Shown here: positions 1-8,215 of the stretch, piece by piece
Position numbering within the stretch: the first letter of the stretch is position 1
How the letters are laid out: each line of letters opens with the position of its first letter
Origin: Kitasatospora sp. NBC_01250
GTDB lineage: Bacteria; Actinomycetota; Actinomycetes; Streptomycetales; Streptomycetaceae
Direction of reading: 5' to 3'
NCBI RefSeq assembly: GCF_036226465.1
Contig: NZ_CP108476.1
Coordinates: 7,998,001-8,062,000 of the forward strand
DNA length: 64,000 nucleotides
Position numbers and translations under genes: made by a program
Notes under the pieces: generated by a model
The model's database searches: none
Seen by the model: the letters and a program-made list of their open reading frames with translations, nothing else
What the model was told of the DNA's origin: nothing

Positions 1-310
1 TGCGGCAGCCCTCGCCCTCGTCCAGCGCGTGCGCCAGGTCCACCTCGCGCAGCGGCACCACGCGCACCTCCGTCAGCTCGATGACGGCGACCGGGCGCGC
101 GGCGGAGTCGATCACCACGGAGCGCTCGCCGACCTGCGGCAGCGCCTCGTTCTCGTGCTCGAAGTCGGCGACCAGGCCGGTGGTGGAGGTCTTGGAGCCG
201 TCGAGGATCGCGGCGACGAGCTGGTCGCGCAGCGGTCCGGGGAAGGCGAACTCGGCCGTGGGCAGGCCCTCGTGGGCGGGAGCGGGAGCGGCGGTGGGGT
301 CGTCGGTCAT
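1..310 (-). CDS. ASCH domain-containing protein (3' part cut by window edge)
   Basis: The minus-strand frame opens with ATG at 310 and runs off the left edge, giving about 103 residues. Visible segments such as DGSKTSTTGLVADFE, LPQVGERSVVIDS and PVAVIELTEVRVVPL match the usual ASCH-domain pattern (GxKxxTxxxL, followed by G-x-R-x-x-V and a strand near the binding pocket). ASCH proteins have a PUA-like beta-barrel fold and are thought to bind RNA or act as small amidohydrolases; the function of this one is not shown. It starts about 70 bases from the stop of the next minus-strand gene upstream of it, so co-transcription with the phosphoesterase is possible. The C-terminus is missing. Confidence 0.8.
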   Translation of the reverse strand, partial: MTDDPTAAPAPAHEGLPTAEFAFPGPLRDQLVAAILDGSKTSTTGLVADFEHENEALPQVGERSVVIDSAARPVAVIELTEVRVVPLREVDLAHALDEGEGCR

Positions 311-380
311 GGAGTGAGCCTAGGCGGTGCGGTACCCCGGGCGGGTGCCGCACCGCGCGCTCGGCGGCGGGCGCCCGGGA

Positions 381-2129
381 TCAGTGGCCCGGCTTGGCCA
401 GCAGCAGCTCGGTGTTGTGGTCCAGCGAGGTGCCGAGCTTGACCGAGGGCGTGGCGTAGGGGTCGTTGAAGGCCAGCTCGCGGTAGAGCGCGGCGAGGCC
501 CTCGTCGGAGGTGTCCGAGAAGTCGGTGTCGTAGCGGGCGGCCGACTCGATCAGCGTGGTGAAGAGCGAGATGGTGCCGTCGCCGTTGTCGGTGAGCTCG
601 ATGATCCGGGCCTGCTGCGGGTAGTCGATGTGCGAGGCGGTGTTGACCTCCCAGAACGCGCGCTCGGGCACGGCGTGGCCGTGGGCGGTGATCCGGTTCT
701 CGTGGCTGTGGCCGTTCACCCAGGCCACCACGTTCGGGTAGCGCTGGAGCAGCGCGACCAGCTCGTCGCCGTTGTGCCGCTTCTCGAAGAGGTGGCGGGG
801 GTCGGGCAGCAGGTTGCCCATGGTGGTGCTGGTGTGGTGGCTGAAGACCACGACCAGGTCGTTGCCGTGGCCGCCGCGCACCGTGCTGCCGTCGGTGTTG
901 TACCAGTGGTCGCTGTGCGCCTGCAGCTGCTGCTCGAGCCAGCTCAACTGCGCGGTGCCGATGGAGCCGTCGGCGAAGCCGGCGGCGTTGGTGGTGTCCA
1001 GGCTGATGCCGACCACGCCGTCGGCGATCCGGCAGGTGTAGTAGAGGTTGCCGCTGGCGGCGGCTGCCGCGGTGAAGCCGTGGCCGACCGGACCGGCGCC
1101 GGTGTAGGCGGGGTTGAGGTGCGCCTGCGCGAACTCCTTGGTGCTGAAGGGCTTCCGACGGCTGTCCGGGGTGATCTCGCGCACCGCGTCGGCGTCCGTC
1201 AGCAGGCGGCCCAGCAGCAGGACGGCCTGGGCCGGGTCGTGCTGGAGCAGGCCGGCCAGCTTGGCGGCGTCCGCGTCGTTGCAGCCCTCGATCTTGCGGT
1301 CGCCGGTGTAGAGGGAGTTGAGCAGGCCGAGGTCGGGCAGCGTGCCCTCGATGCTGTCGTCGTGGTTGCCGACCGTGGTGTACCACGGGGCCTTCAGGCC
1401 GGGTGCCGAGAACGGCCGGCCCGCCGCACCGAGGAAGCCGGGGACCTCGGGGAAGCCGGCCGTCTTGTAGGAGTCCCGGTAGGAGAGTTCGGGGTTCCAG
1501 TAGATGCTGCTGCCGGAGTTCTGCACGCCTTCATAGCGGGTCGGGTCACCGCTGTTGGGGGTCACCTGGCCGCCGCTCATGACCGAGAGGTACCAGTCGA
1601 GTTCGATCTGCTCGTGGTTGTCCGTGTTGTCACCGGTGGCCATCACCAGGCTGAACGGCAGGCCGGTGTACGGGCCCGTGCCGAGCGAGTTGACCCGCTC
1701 GACCAGCGAGGAGGCGCCGCGCACGGTGAGTGCCTCCTGCGGCCGGTAGGCGGCGTCGTTCCAGCGGGCCAGGTACTCGAACCGCATCGGGGACTCGGTG
1801 TCCGCCACGTGCAGGTCGGTGAACTGGACGAAGCTGGCCAGCGGAGTTCTCCGGTCGTCGCGCCCGCTCTGGGCGGCGGCGAGGTCGGCGCGCACGGCCA
1901 GCGGCCAGCCGGGGCCGGCCTGCAGGCGCCGGTAGCCGGTGCTGCCGTCGGGCGTGGCCACCTGCTCCAGGGTGGTGCCGGCCACGGTGACGGCACGGGC
2001 CGCGGTGCTCGCCAGTGCGCGGTCCACCTCGGCTGCCGAGGCGAAGGTTCCGCCGGCCAGCGAGAGCGCGGCTCCGGCGGTGGCGGCACCGGCACCGCTG
2101 ATGAACCGGCGTCGACTGAACGGTGACAT
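381..2129 (-). CDS. Tat-exported metallophosphoesterase
   Basis: This 582-residue protein starts at ATG 2129, behind an AGGAGGGG ribosome site, rather than at the far upstream frame opening. The N-terminus SRRRFISGAGAATAGAALSL is a twin-arginine signal ending near ASA. The calcineurin-like metal centre is visible in order: FTDLHVAD, GDNTDN, GNHDDS, SHHTS and NGHSHEN, giving the Asp/His/Asn ligands of a dinuclear site. Length and layout resemble the long extracellular phosphoesterases of actinobacteria (the family containing the Propionibacterium PPA1498 protein), whose substrate is unknown. It would act outside the membrane after folding in the cytoplasm. The acetate-type transporter is divergent across a 417-base gap. 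Confidence 0.88.
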   Translation of the reverse strand: MSPFSRRRFISGAGAATAGAALSLAGGTFASAAEVDRALASTAARAVTVAGTTLEQVATPDGSTGYRRLQAGPGWPLAVRADLAAAQSGRDDRRTPLASFVQFTDLHVADTESPMRFEYLARWNDAAYRPQEALTVRGASSLVERVNSLGTGPYTGLPFSLVMATGDNTDNHEQIELDWYLSVMSGGQVTPNSGDPTRYEGVQNSGSSIYWNPELSYRDSYKTAGFPEVPGFLGAAGRPFSAPGLKAPWYTTVGNHDDSIEGTLPDLGLLNSLYTGDRKIEGCNDADAAKLAGLLQHDPAQAVLLLGRLLTDADAVREITPDSRRKPFSTKEFAQAHLNPAYTGAGPVGHGFTAAAAASGNLYYTCRIADGVVGISLDTTNAAGFADGSIGTAQLSWLEQQLQAHSDHWYNTDGSTVRGGHGNDLVVVFSHHTSTTMGNLLPDPRHLFEKRHNGDELVALLQRYPNVVAWVNGHSHENRITAHGHAVPERAFWEVNTASHIDYPQQARIIELTDNGDGTISLFTTLIESAARYDTDFSDTSDEGLAALYRELAFNDPYATPSVKLGTSLDHNTELLLAKPGH

Positions 2130-2546
2130 GAGAACCCCTCCTGACGGTGCGGCAGCCTCCTGGCGGCGACCGCGAGCGGATGCTACTCGCAGGTAGCGTG
2201 ACCTGCGTAGGCCTGTGCCCGAACGGGATGCCAACAGTGGGAGACGGCTCGGTGGAGGTGGCGCCCGGGGGGTGGCGGGCGTTTCGGGTGAGCCGGCGGA
2301 TGCGTGCAGATGTTCCCATCCGCCCTTCCTGTTCGATTGATTGCGCACGGAGGCGCCGACGGAAGAGCGGTTAATCCTTTTCTCGCCTGTCACATGGGCC
2401 TCTTGAGTAACGCGATGACCAGATCTTCAGGTAACGGTTCATCGGACTCAGAAAAACCCCGCGCGCCGGTTGTTTCAAAACGTCTATTCACGTCAACATA
2501 CTTGTCCTGTCGCGCATTCGTCCCATGCTCCGAAAGGAAGACGCCC
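2130..2546. promoter_or_regulatory. Divergent promoter region
   Basis: This 417-base gap separates the phosphoesterase from the divergent transporter. I see no credible gene. It contains an inverted repeat GCAGGT-6-ACCTGC at 2189-2206, near the expected promoter of the phosphoesterase, and a relatively A+T-rich stretch at about 2400-2545 before the transporter start. The repeat could be an operator; no matching regulator lies nearby. Confidence 0.4.
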
Positions 2547-3149
2547 GTGGCAACCGAGCAGTCCGCCGCGTCCCCCGCCCCAGCCGAGATCGCCGACCCC
2601 GCTCCGCTGGGTCTGGCCGGCTTCGCCATGACGACCTTCGTCCTGAGCTGCTTCAACGCCAACCTGCTGGACGCGAAGGTGGGCGCCGTGGTGCTGCCGC
2701 TCGCCCTCGCCTACGGCGGCCTGGCCCAGCTGCTGGCCGGGATGTGGGAGTTCCGCAAGGGGAACACCTTCGGTGCCACCGCGTTCAGCTCCTTCGGCGC
2801 GTTCTGGCTCTCCTACTACTTCCTGGCGAAGGACGTCCTGCCGGGGCTCGACAGCAATCCGCATACGCACCAAGGGGTCGGGCTCTTCCTGCTCGGCTGG
2901 ACGATCTTCACCGCCTACATGACGGTGGCGGCGCTGCGGGTCAACGGGGCCGTGCTGGCCGTCTTCGTCTCGCTGACCATCACCTTCGCGCTGCTCACGG
3001 CCGGTGCCTTCGGGCCGTACGAGAGCGTCACCAAGGCCGGCGGCTGGCTGGGCCTGCTCACCGCGGTGCTGGCCTGGTACGCCTCGTTCGCCGGCGTGAC
3101 GGCCTATGCCTTCAAGCGGCCGGTCCTGCCCACCTGGCCGGCCCGCTGA
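2547..3149 (+). CDS. Acetate uptake transporter (GPR1/FUN34/YaaH family)
   Basis: This 200-residue membrane protein starts at GTG 2547, six bases after GAAAGGAAG. The family signature near the N-terminus (ADPAPLGLAGFAMTTFVLS, about residues 13-31) corresponds to the conserved NPAPLGL segment, and six hydrophobic helices follow. The motif FGATAFSSFGAFWLSYY, typical of this family's central constriction, is present. Family members (SatP/YaaH, yeast Ady2) move acetate or succinate with protons through the cytoplasmic membrane. The gene appears monocistronic and divergent from the phosphoesterase. Substrate is inferred from the family only. Confidence 0.88.
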   Translation: MATEQSAASPAPAEIADPAPLGLAGFAMTTFVLSCFNANLLDAKVGAVVLPLALAYGGLAQLLAGMWEFRKGNTFGATAFSSFGAFWLSYYFLAKDVLPGLDSNPHTHQGVGLFLLGWTIFTAYMTVAALRVNGAVLAVFVSLTITFALLTAGAFGPYESVTKAGGWLGLLTAVLAWYASFAGVTAYAFKRPVLPTWPAR

Positions 3150-3366
3150 GCGCGCGGGACTGACGACCGGTCCGGGTCGGGCACCGTGGGGCGGTGCCCG
3201 GCCCGGACGCGTCGGGCGGCCCTGGCGCCGCGCTGCGCCGCGGCGGCTCCGGGCTGCTCGGGGCCGCGCCGCGCCGGGGGGTGTGCCGGGCCGACGGGCC
3301 GCGCGGCTCGTACGGTGGAGGGGAGGCCGCCGTCGCGGCCCGACCGGGGCGTCGAGAGGAGCCGTG

Positions 3367-4896
3367 ATGTCCGAGCAGCCGCCGCCCACCGCACCGCGCT
3401 GTCTGGTGACCGGGGCCACCGGCTACCTCGGCGGCCGGCTGGTGCCCGAGCTGCTGGCCGCCGGCTACCCGGTCCGCTGCCTGGTCCGCGACCCCGGGCG
3501 GCTGCGCGACCACCCGTGGCGCGAGCGGGTCGAGATCGTCCGCGGGGACGTCACCAGGGCCGAGTCGCTGACCGACGCCTTCGACGGTATCGAGGTCGCC
3601 TACTACCTGGTGCACGCGCTCGGCACCGGAGCCGGCTTCGAGGAGCGCGACCGCGCGGCGGCCCGCAACTTCGGCGCCGCGGCGGCCCGGGCGGGGGTGC
3701 GGCGGATCGTCTACCTCGGCGGGCTGATCCCGGCCGGGGTGCCCGACGACCGGCTCTCCGCGCACCTGCGCTCGCGCGCCGAGGTGGGGCGCGTCCTGCG
3801 CGAGAGCGGCGTCCCGACGATCGAACTGCGCGCCGCCGTGATCCTCGGCTCCGGCTCGGCCTCCTTCGAGATGCTCCGCTACCTCACCGAGCGCCTGCCC
3901 GTGATGGTCACTCCCAACTGGGTGGGCGTGCGGATCCAGCCGATCGCCGTCCGCGACGTGCTGCGCTACCTGATCGGCGCCGCGACCCTGCCGCCCGGGC
4001 TCAACCGGACCTTCGACATCGGTGGCCCCGAGATCCTGACGTACCGTCAGATGATGCAGCGCTACGCCCGGGTGGCCGGACTGCCGCACCGGCTGATCGT
4101 CCCGGTGCCGGTGCTCACGCCCCGGCTGTCCAGCCACTGGGTCGGGCTGGTCACACCGGTGCCCGGCTCCATCGCCCGGCCGCTGGTGGCCTCGCTGCGC
4201 CACGAGGTGGTCTGCGGCGAGCACGACATCGCCCGTTACCTGCCGGACCCGCCCGCGCTCTCGGCCGGGGGGTCGCGGGCCGCGGGCGCCGGACTGATCG
4301 GCTTCGACGAGGCCGTCCGGCTCGCCCTGCGGCGCACCCGCGACGCGGAGGTCAGCACCCGCTGGTCCTCCGCCTCGCTGCCCGGTGCGCCCAGCGACCC
4401 GCTGCCCACCGATCCGCAGTGGAGCGGCGGCAGCCTCTACCAGGACGTCAAGGAGCGGGACGTGGCCGCCACGCCGGAGGCCGTGTGGCGGGTGGTGGAG
4501 GGGATCGGCGGGGAGAACGGCTGGTACTCCTTCCCGCTCGCCTGGGCGGTGCGCGGCTGGCTGGACCGGCTGGCGGGCGGGGTGGGGCTGCGCCGGGGCC
4601 GCCGCGATCCGGCGCGGCTGCGGATCGGCGACTCGCTCGACTTCTGGCGGGTGGAGGAGATCGAGCCGGGCCGGCTGCTGCGCCTGCGCGCCGAGATGCG
4701 CCTGCCGGGGCTGGCCTGGCTGGAGCTGTCGGTCCGCGCGGACGGCCGCGGCGGCGCCTGCTACCGCCAGCGGGCCCTGTTCCAGCCGCACGGCCTGGCC
4801 GGACACGCGTACTGGTGGGCGGTGGCGCCCTTCCACGCGACGGTGTTCGGCGGGATGGCGCGCAACATCACCGAGCGGGCGCTCGCGGCGGGTTGA
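3367..4896 (+). CDS. SDR/NmrA-type NAD(P)-binding protein fused to DUF2867
   Basis: This 509-residue protein starts at ATG 3367, behind GAGAGGAG. Residues about 8-300 form an extended short-chain dehydrogenase (NmrA-like) domain with the nucleotide loop VTGATGYLGGRLV and, later, RIVYLGGLIP and FDIGGPEILTYRQMM. Residues about 355-509 match DUF2867, a START/SRPBCC-like domain, with W-x-V-V-E-G-I-G-G and YSFPLAWAVRGWLD. Proteins of this architecture are common in actinobacteria and are annotated only as oxidoreductases; the substrate is unknown. The DUF2867 domain may hold a hydrophobic ligand. The gene stands alone. Confidence 0.82.
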   Translation: MSEQPPPTAPRCLVTGATGYLGGRLVPELLAAGYPVRCLVRDPGRLRDHPWRERVEIVRGDVTRAESLTDAFDGIEVAYYLVHALGTGAGFEERDRAAARNFGAAAARAGVRRIVYLGGLIPAGVPDDRLSAHLRSRAEVGRVLRESGVPTIELRAAVILGSGSASFEMLRYLTERLPVMVTPNWVGVRIQPIAVRDVLRYLIGAATLPPGLNRTFDIGGPEILTYRQMMQRYARVAGLPHRLIVPVPVLTPRLSSHWVGLVTPVPGSIARPLVASLRHEVVCGEHDIARYLPDPPALSAGGSRAAGAGLIGFDEAVRLALRRTRDAEVSTRWSSASLPGAPSDPLPTDPQWSGGSLYQDVKERDVAATPEAVWRVVEGIGGENGWYSFPLAWAVRGWLDRLAGGVGLRRGRRDPARLRIGDSLDFWRVEEIEPGRLLRLRAEMRLPGLAWLELSVRADGRGGACYRQRALFQPHGLAGHAYWWAVAPFHATVFGGMARNITERALAAG

Positions 4897-4914
4897 GCGG
4901 TCCCGGCGTCCGGC

Positions 4915-5260
4915 TCGGCGGCCGGTTCGGTGTGCAGGAGGCGCTTGCCCTCGTTGATCTCGCGGGCGGTCTCCGCGGACCAGAGGTGGACCTGGGTGGG
5001 GCGGAGGGCCATCGCGGTCAGCACGATCAGCGGGATGCCGGGCAGCGGCGAAGCCCGCCGCCGCTCGACTCGGCGACCCGGTCGTGCAGGTTGAGGTGGT
5101 CGAGGCTCACGGCCCCGGACCCGGCGAGGAAGACCACGGCGGGGCCGCCGCTGCCGGAGCGGTGCAGCAGCTGCCGGCCCCCGGCCGTGAAGTGGCGTCC
5201 CCGCGGCGGGGGGTTCGGGAAGGCGTTGGTGTTCAGTCCGGCGGGTGACCGGTGTGGCAC
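4915..5260 (-). pseudogene. Alpha/beta hydrolase remnant with internal deletion and frameshift
   Basis: From ATG 5260 the minus strand reads an alpha/beta-hydrolase-like beginning (residues about 28-62: GGRQLLHRSGSGGPAVVFLAG and AVSLDHLNLHDRVAE), with the oxyanion-hole type strand of that fold. At about 5060 the similarity stops. It resumes at about 5040 in another frame with LIVLTAMALRPTQVH and AREINEGKRLLHT, which look like the strand and helix near the C-terminal catalytic region. The nucleophile elbow, the catalytic Asp and the catalytic His are all absent. The rest of the C-terminus is replaced by sequence running into the neighbouring gene. I read this as a decayed gene. Its upstream operator and divergent regulator are still intact. 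Confidence 0.6.
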
Positions 5261-5290
5261 GGTGCGCTCCCTCGGCGGTGCGACGAAACG

Positions 5291-5306
5291 TTCTCAGCTT
5301 TGAGAA
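5291..5306. promoter_or_regulatory. Operator-like inverted repeat TTCTCA-4-TGAGAA
   Basis: Perfect 6-base arms with a 4-base spacer lie between the hydrolase remnant and the HTH regulator starting at 5334. The site is about 28 bases upstream of the regulator start, so autoregulation is plausible. A similar CTGAGAG/CTCTCAG site precedes the ArsR-like gene near 54.5 kb. Confidence 0.5.
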
Positions 5307-5333
5307 AGGTATGGGATGTGAGACCTTTTGTCC

Positions 5334-5864
5334 ATGGACACCGTCGGCCTGCTGCTGCACCCCGTGCGGCTGCGCATCGTGCACGCCATGTCGGGCGGAC
5401 GGGCGCTGACCACCTCTCAGCTCTGCGCCCTGCTGCCGGATGTGTCGAAGGCGACCGTGTACCGGCACGTGGGTCTGCTCGCCGAGGGCGGGCTGCTCGA
5501 CGTGGCGAGCGAGCAGCGGGTGCGCGGCGCCGTCGAGCGGTGCTACCGGCTGCAACGGGCGCGGGCGGTGATCGACGCGGACGCCGCCGCGGACTCGCCG
5601 GACCTGCACCGCCGCGCGTTCGCGGCGGCGATGGCCGCGCTGCTGGCCGAGTTCAACGCCTACCTGGACCGCGAGGGAGCCGACCCCGGCACCGACCAGG
5701 TGGGCTACCGCCAGCATGCGATCTGGCTCAGCGAGGACGAACGCGCCGAACTGATCGACGACGTGCGCCGGGCGATCGTGTCCCGGATGGCGAACGGGCC
5801 GACGCCCGGGCGCACCCGGCACCTGATCAGCCCGGTCCTCTTCCCCGCCGAGGGTCCCGCATGA
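5334..5864 (+). CDS. ArsR-like helix-turn-helix regulator
   Basis: This 176-residue cytoplasmic protein starts at ATG 5334. Residues about 5-65 form a winged helix: LLLHPVRLRIVHAM, LTTSQLCALLPDVSKATVYRHV (recognition helix), then the wing EGGLLDVASEQRVRG. The C-terminal part (about 90-176) is helical and may form the dimer or ligand domain. It is divergent from a decayed alpha/beta hydrolase, and its stop overlaps the start of the rhomboid-like gene (ATGA), so the two are translationally coupled. It may have controlled the now broken hydrolase. The ligand is unknown. Confidence 0.8.
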   Translation: MDTVGLLLHPVRLRIVHAMSGGRALTTSQLCALLPDVSKATVYRHVGLLAEGGLLDVASEQRVRGAVERCYRLQRARAVIDADAAADSPDLHRRAFAAAMAALLAEFNAYLDREGADPGTDQVGYRQHAIWLSEDERAELIDDVRRAIVSRMANGPTPGRTRHLISPVLFPAEGPA

Positions 5865-6577
5865 GCAACGCCACCGACGGGCGGTCCGCCGGCCGCCCGG
5901 GCCGGCCCGGGCGCGCCCTGGCCGGCTGTCCGCGGCGGCTCGGGCGTGCCCTGGCCGGCTGTCCGCGCCGCAGTCCGGCGACCTTCGGCTACCTCGTCCT
6001 GCTCCTGGTGGACACGCTGGTGGTCAAGCAGCTGCTGTCGGCCGCGACCGCCGACAAGGTGCTGCTCGCGATCAGCACCAATGTGGACAACATGGGCCGG
6101 CACCCGGTGGGTTCGCTGCTCGGCAGCATGCTGGTGGTCGACGACGGCAGCTGGCTGGACTACCTGCTGATCATCGGCGTCGGCCTGGCCGGCTGCCTGG
6201 CCCTGCTGGAGCGCCGGTTCGGCTCGCTGCGTGCGGTCGGCACGGTGCTGGCGGGCCACGTGGGCGCCACCCTGGTCACCACGGCCGTCATCACCGTGGC
6301 GACGCGCAACGGGACGTATCCGCAGGAGGTGCGGCACACCCTGGACTACGGCGTCAGCTACGTGTCGATCGCCGCCGTCGGTGCGGCCACCGTGCTGCTG
6401 CCGCGCTGGGCCCGGCCGTGGTGGGCGGCGGCTGCGGTGCTGTATCCGCTCAGCTCGGCCGACTGGTACGGGCGGCTGCCGGACTTCGTCGCCATCGGCC
6501 ATGTCTCGGCCGCACTGATCGGCCTGGCCGTGGCCGTCGTCGGCACCGCCATCGGCCGTCGGCGCCAACGGCGTTGA
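5861..6577 (+). CDS. Rhomboid-like membrane protein
   Basis: This 238-residue protein starts at ATG 5861, overlapping the previous stop by ATGA. After a basic 40-residue N-terminus there are about six membrane helices. The segment TNVDNMGRHPVGSLLGSML resembles the rhomboid N-terminal loop, YGVSYVSIAA carries a Gly-x-Ser, and IGHVSAALIGLA carries a Gly-His in the last helix, so a Ser-His pair is possible. The classical GASG active-site context is not exact, so protease activity is uncertain. The N-terminus contains an 11-residue duplication (GRALAGCPRR twice) encoded by a 33-bp tandem repeat. Confidence 0.7.
   Translation: MSNATDGRSAGRPGRPGRALAGCPRRLGRALAGCPRRSPATFGYLVLLLVDTLVVKQLLSAATADKVLLAISTNVDNMGRHPVGSLLGSMLVVDDGSWLDYLLIIGVGLAGCLALLERRFGSLRAVGTVLAGHVGATLVTTAVITVATRNGTYPQEVRHTLDYGVSYVSIAAVGAATVLLPRWARPWWAAAAVLYPLSSADWYGRLPDFVAIGHVSAALIGLAVAVVGTAIGRRRQRR
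5908..5973 (+). repeat. 33-bp tandem duplication (two copies)
   Basis: Two adjacent copies (5908-5940 and 5941-5973) differ at only a few positions and keep the reading frame of the rhomboid-like gene, adding 11 residues to its cytoplasmic N-terminus. It looks like a recent slippage or unequal-exchange duplication. Confidence 0.85.
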
Positions 6578-6605
6578 GGCCGGGCTGCCGGGGCCGGGTG
6601 ATCCG

Positions 6606-7445
6606 TCAGCGCCCGGCGGTCCGCGGGTCGGCGTCGCGCTCGGTGAAGACCTCGCGGGCCGCGGTGATGCCGTTGAGCGCGGCCGGGAAGCCCGCGTAGC
6701 CGGCCAGCTGCGTGATCGTCTCGACCGCCTCCTCCCGGCTGCCCCCGACGTTGAGCAGCCCGTGCAGGTGGACGCGCAGCTGCGGGGCCGCGGTGCCGAG
6801 CGCGGTGCAGGCCGCCACCGACGCCAACTCGCGCTCCTTGAGGGTGAGTCCGCTGCGGCTGTAGATGTCGCCGAAGCAGAACTCGACGGTGTAGCGGCCC
6901 AGATCGGGTGCGATGTGCTCAAGGGCGGCCACCACCTGCTCGCCCGCGTGGCCGTCGATCTCCTTGAGGGCCGCGAGGCCGCGCTGGTAGCGCTCCTCGG
7001 AGGTCTCCGTCGGGCGGATCCGGCTCTGTGCGGGGTCGCCGAGTCCGGCCTGCTCGGGGTCGGGCCGGTCGGCGAAGGCCTGGCGGGCGACGGTCAGGCC
7101 GTTGAGCGCGGCGGGCAGGCCCGCGTAGACCAGCATGTGGATGATCGTCTCGACGATCTCGCGGTGCGTGACGCCGACGTTGAGCGCGCCGTCGATGTGG
7201 AAGCGCAGCTGCGGGGCGGCGGTGCCGAGCGCCGTGAGAGCGGCGATGTTGATCAACTGCCGCTGCCGGATGGTCAGTCCGGGGCGGTGGTAGATGTCGC
7301 CGTAGCCGAACTCGATGGTGTAGCGGGCCAGGTCGGGGGCGATGTCGGCAAGGCTGCTGAGCACGCCGGGCACGGGGGTGCCGCTGACCTCCTGGAGCAG
7401 GGCGAGGCCGCGGTCGTAGCGCGAGGTGGTGGCGGTGGCGGACAT
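6606..7445 (-). CDS. Carboxymuconolactone decarboxylase family protein with two tandem domains
   Basis: This 279-residue protein starts at ATG 7445. It contains two copies of the CMD (AhpD-like) fold. The first (about 10-125) has YTIEFGYGDIYHRPGLTIRQ, LTALGTAAPQLRFHIDGALN and YAGLPAALNGLTVARQ; the second (about 150-270) repeats nearly the same words. Neither copy has the CxxC of AhpD, so thiol peroxidase chemistry is unlikely and a PcaC-like decarboxylase or isomerase role is more probable. The gene is divergent from a TetR gene across a 150-base region holding palindromes, suggesting TetR-controlled, ligand-inducible expression. Confidence 0.85.
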   Translation of the reverse strand: MSATATTSRYDRGLALLQEVSGTPVPGVLSSLADIAPDLARYTIEFGYGDIYHRPGLTIRQRQLINIAALTALGTAAPQLRFHIDGALNVGVTHREIVETIIHMLVYAGLPAALNGLTVARQAFADRPDPEQAGLGDPAQSRIRPTETSEERYQRGLAALKEIDGHAGEQVVAALEHIAPDLGRYTVEFCFGDIYSRSGLTLKERELASVAACTALGTAAPQLRVHLHGLLNVGGSREEAVETITQLAGYAGFPAALNGITAAREVFTERDADPRTAGR

Positions 7446-7503
7446 GGTGGTCGACCCTCCAGGCGACGGGGGAGGAGCGGCTTCCGGCGCGACTCCCCGA
7501 GTG

Positions 7504-7517
7504 ACGGAACGTTCCGT
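7504..7517. promoter_or_regulatory. Perfect 14-bp palindrome, likely TetR operator
   Basis: ACGGAACGTTCCGT is a perfect palindrome lying between the CMD gene and the divergent TetR gene, about 60 bases from the CMD start. A second, imperfect site built of the same AACG/CGTT words lies at 7558-7578, close to the TetR start. Two spaced operators over a divergent promoter are typical of TetR repressors controlling themselves and the neighbour. Confidence 0.65.
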
Positions 7518-7557
7518 AACGTACAACCAGTTCAAGCCGTCCTGCAAGGCTTTTTGG

Positions 7558-7578
7558 AACGAAACGTATCGTCACGTT
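7558..7578. promoter_or_regulatory. Imperfect palindrome near TetR start
   Basis: The sequence AACGAAACG-3-CGTCACGTT has arms complementary at 7 of 9 positions, and shares AACG/CGTT with the perfect palindrome at 7504-7517. It ends 19 bases before the TetR ATG, where it could block that promoter. Confidence 0.45.
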
Positions 7579-7597
7579 GTGGGGGTAGAGTGAGGCC

Positions 7598-8182
7598 ATG
7601 ACTCCACAGCCCAGCCCCGCCCGCCGCAGCGCCCGCTCGCACCGCGCGATCCTCGACGCGACCTTCGAACTGGCCGTCCGCAACGGCTATCCGAAGCTCA
7701 CCATCGAGGCCATCGCCGCTGCCGCGGGTGTCGGCAAGCCGACCATCTACCGCTGGTGGCCGTCCAAGGGCGCGGTGGCGCTGGAGAGCATCAACGAGCG
7801 GATGGGCGCCGCCACCGACTTCCCCGACACCGGCGACATCGTGGCCGACCTGGCCGGTCAGATCGAGAACGTGGTGCGGCTCTTCGGCAGCGACGTCGGC
7901 GCCGTCTACCGCGGGGTGATCGCCGAGGCCCAGGGGGACCCGCGGGTCGCTGCGGCCGTGCGCGAGACCATCACCGAGCCGCGCACCCGCCAGTGCCAGG
8001 CCCGCCTGGAGCGGGCCGTGGCGGCCGGGCAGTTGCGCGCGGACGTCCCCACCCGGTTGGTGGTCGAGCAGCTCTACGCGCCGGTCTACTACCGCTTCCT
8101 GCTCGGCACCGAGCCGCTCGACGGCTTCGACGCCCGCGCCACGGTCGAGCGCGTCCTGGAGGGGCTGCGCCCCAGGGTCTGA
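7598..8182 (+). CDS. TetR/AcrR-family transcriptional regulator
   Basis: This 194-residue protein starts at ATG 7598. The DNA-binding domain is clear at residues about 12-60: AILDATFELAVRNGYPKLTI, then AIAAAAGVGKPTIYRWWPSKG, the canonical TetR recognition helix. The C-terminal helical domain (about 75-194) ends FDARATVERVLEGLRPRV and resembles the TetR_C families around AcrR. It is divergent from the two-domain CMD protein and is its likely repressor. The ligand is unknown, perhaps the CMD substrate. Confidence 0.9.
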   Translation: MTPQPSPARRSARSHRAILDATFELAVRNGYPKLTIEAIAAAAGVGKPTIYRWWPSKGAVALESINERMGAATDFPDTGDIVADLAGQIENVVRLFGSDVGAVYRGVIAEAQGDPRVAAAVRETITEPRTRQCQARLERAVAAGQLRADVPTRLVVEQLYAPVYYRFLLGTEPLDGFDARATVERVLEGLRPRV

Positions 8183-8215
8183 CCGCCGGGGCCGTCGAGC
8201 GGGTCAAGTGGCGGC

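Noticed and set aside
381..2393. Longer phosphoesterase start at 2393
   Set aside because: It would bury the twin-arginine signal inside the protein; ATG 2129 has a strong ribosome site.
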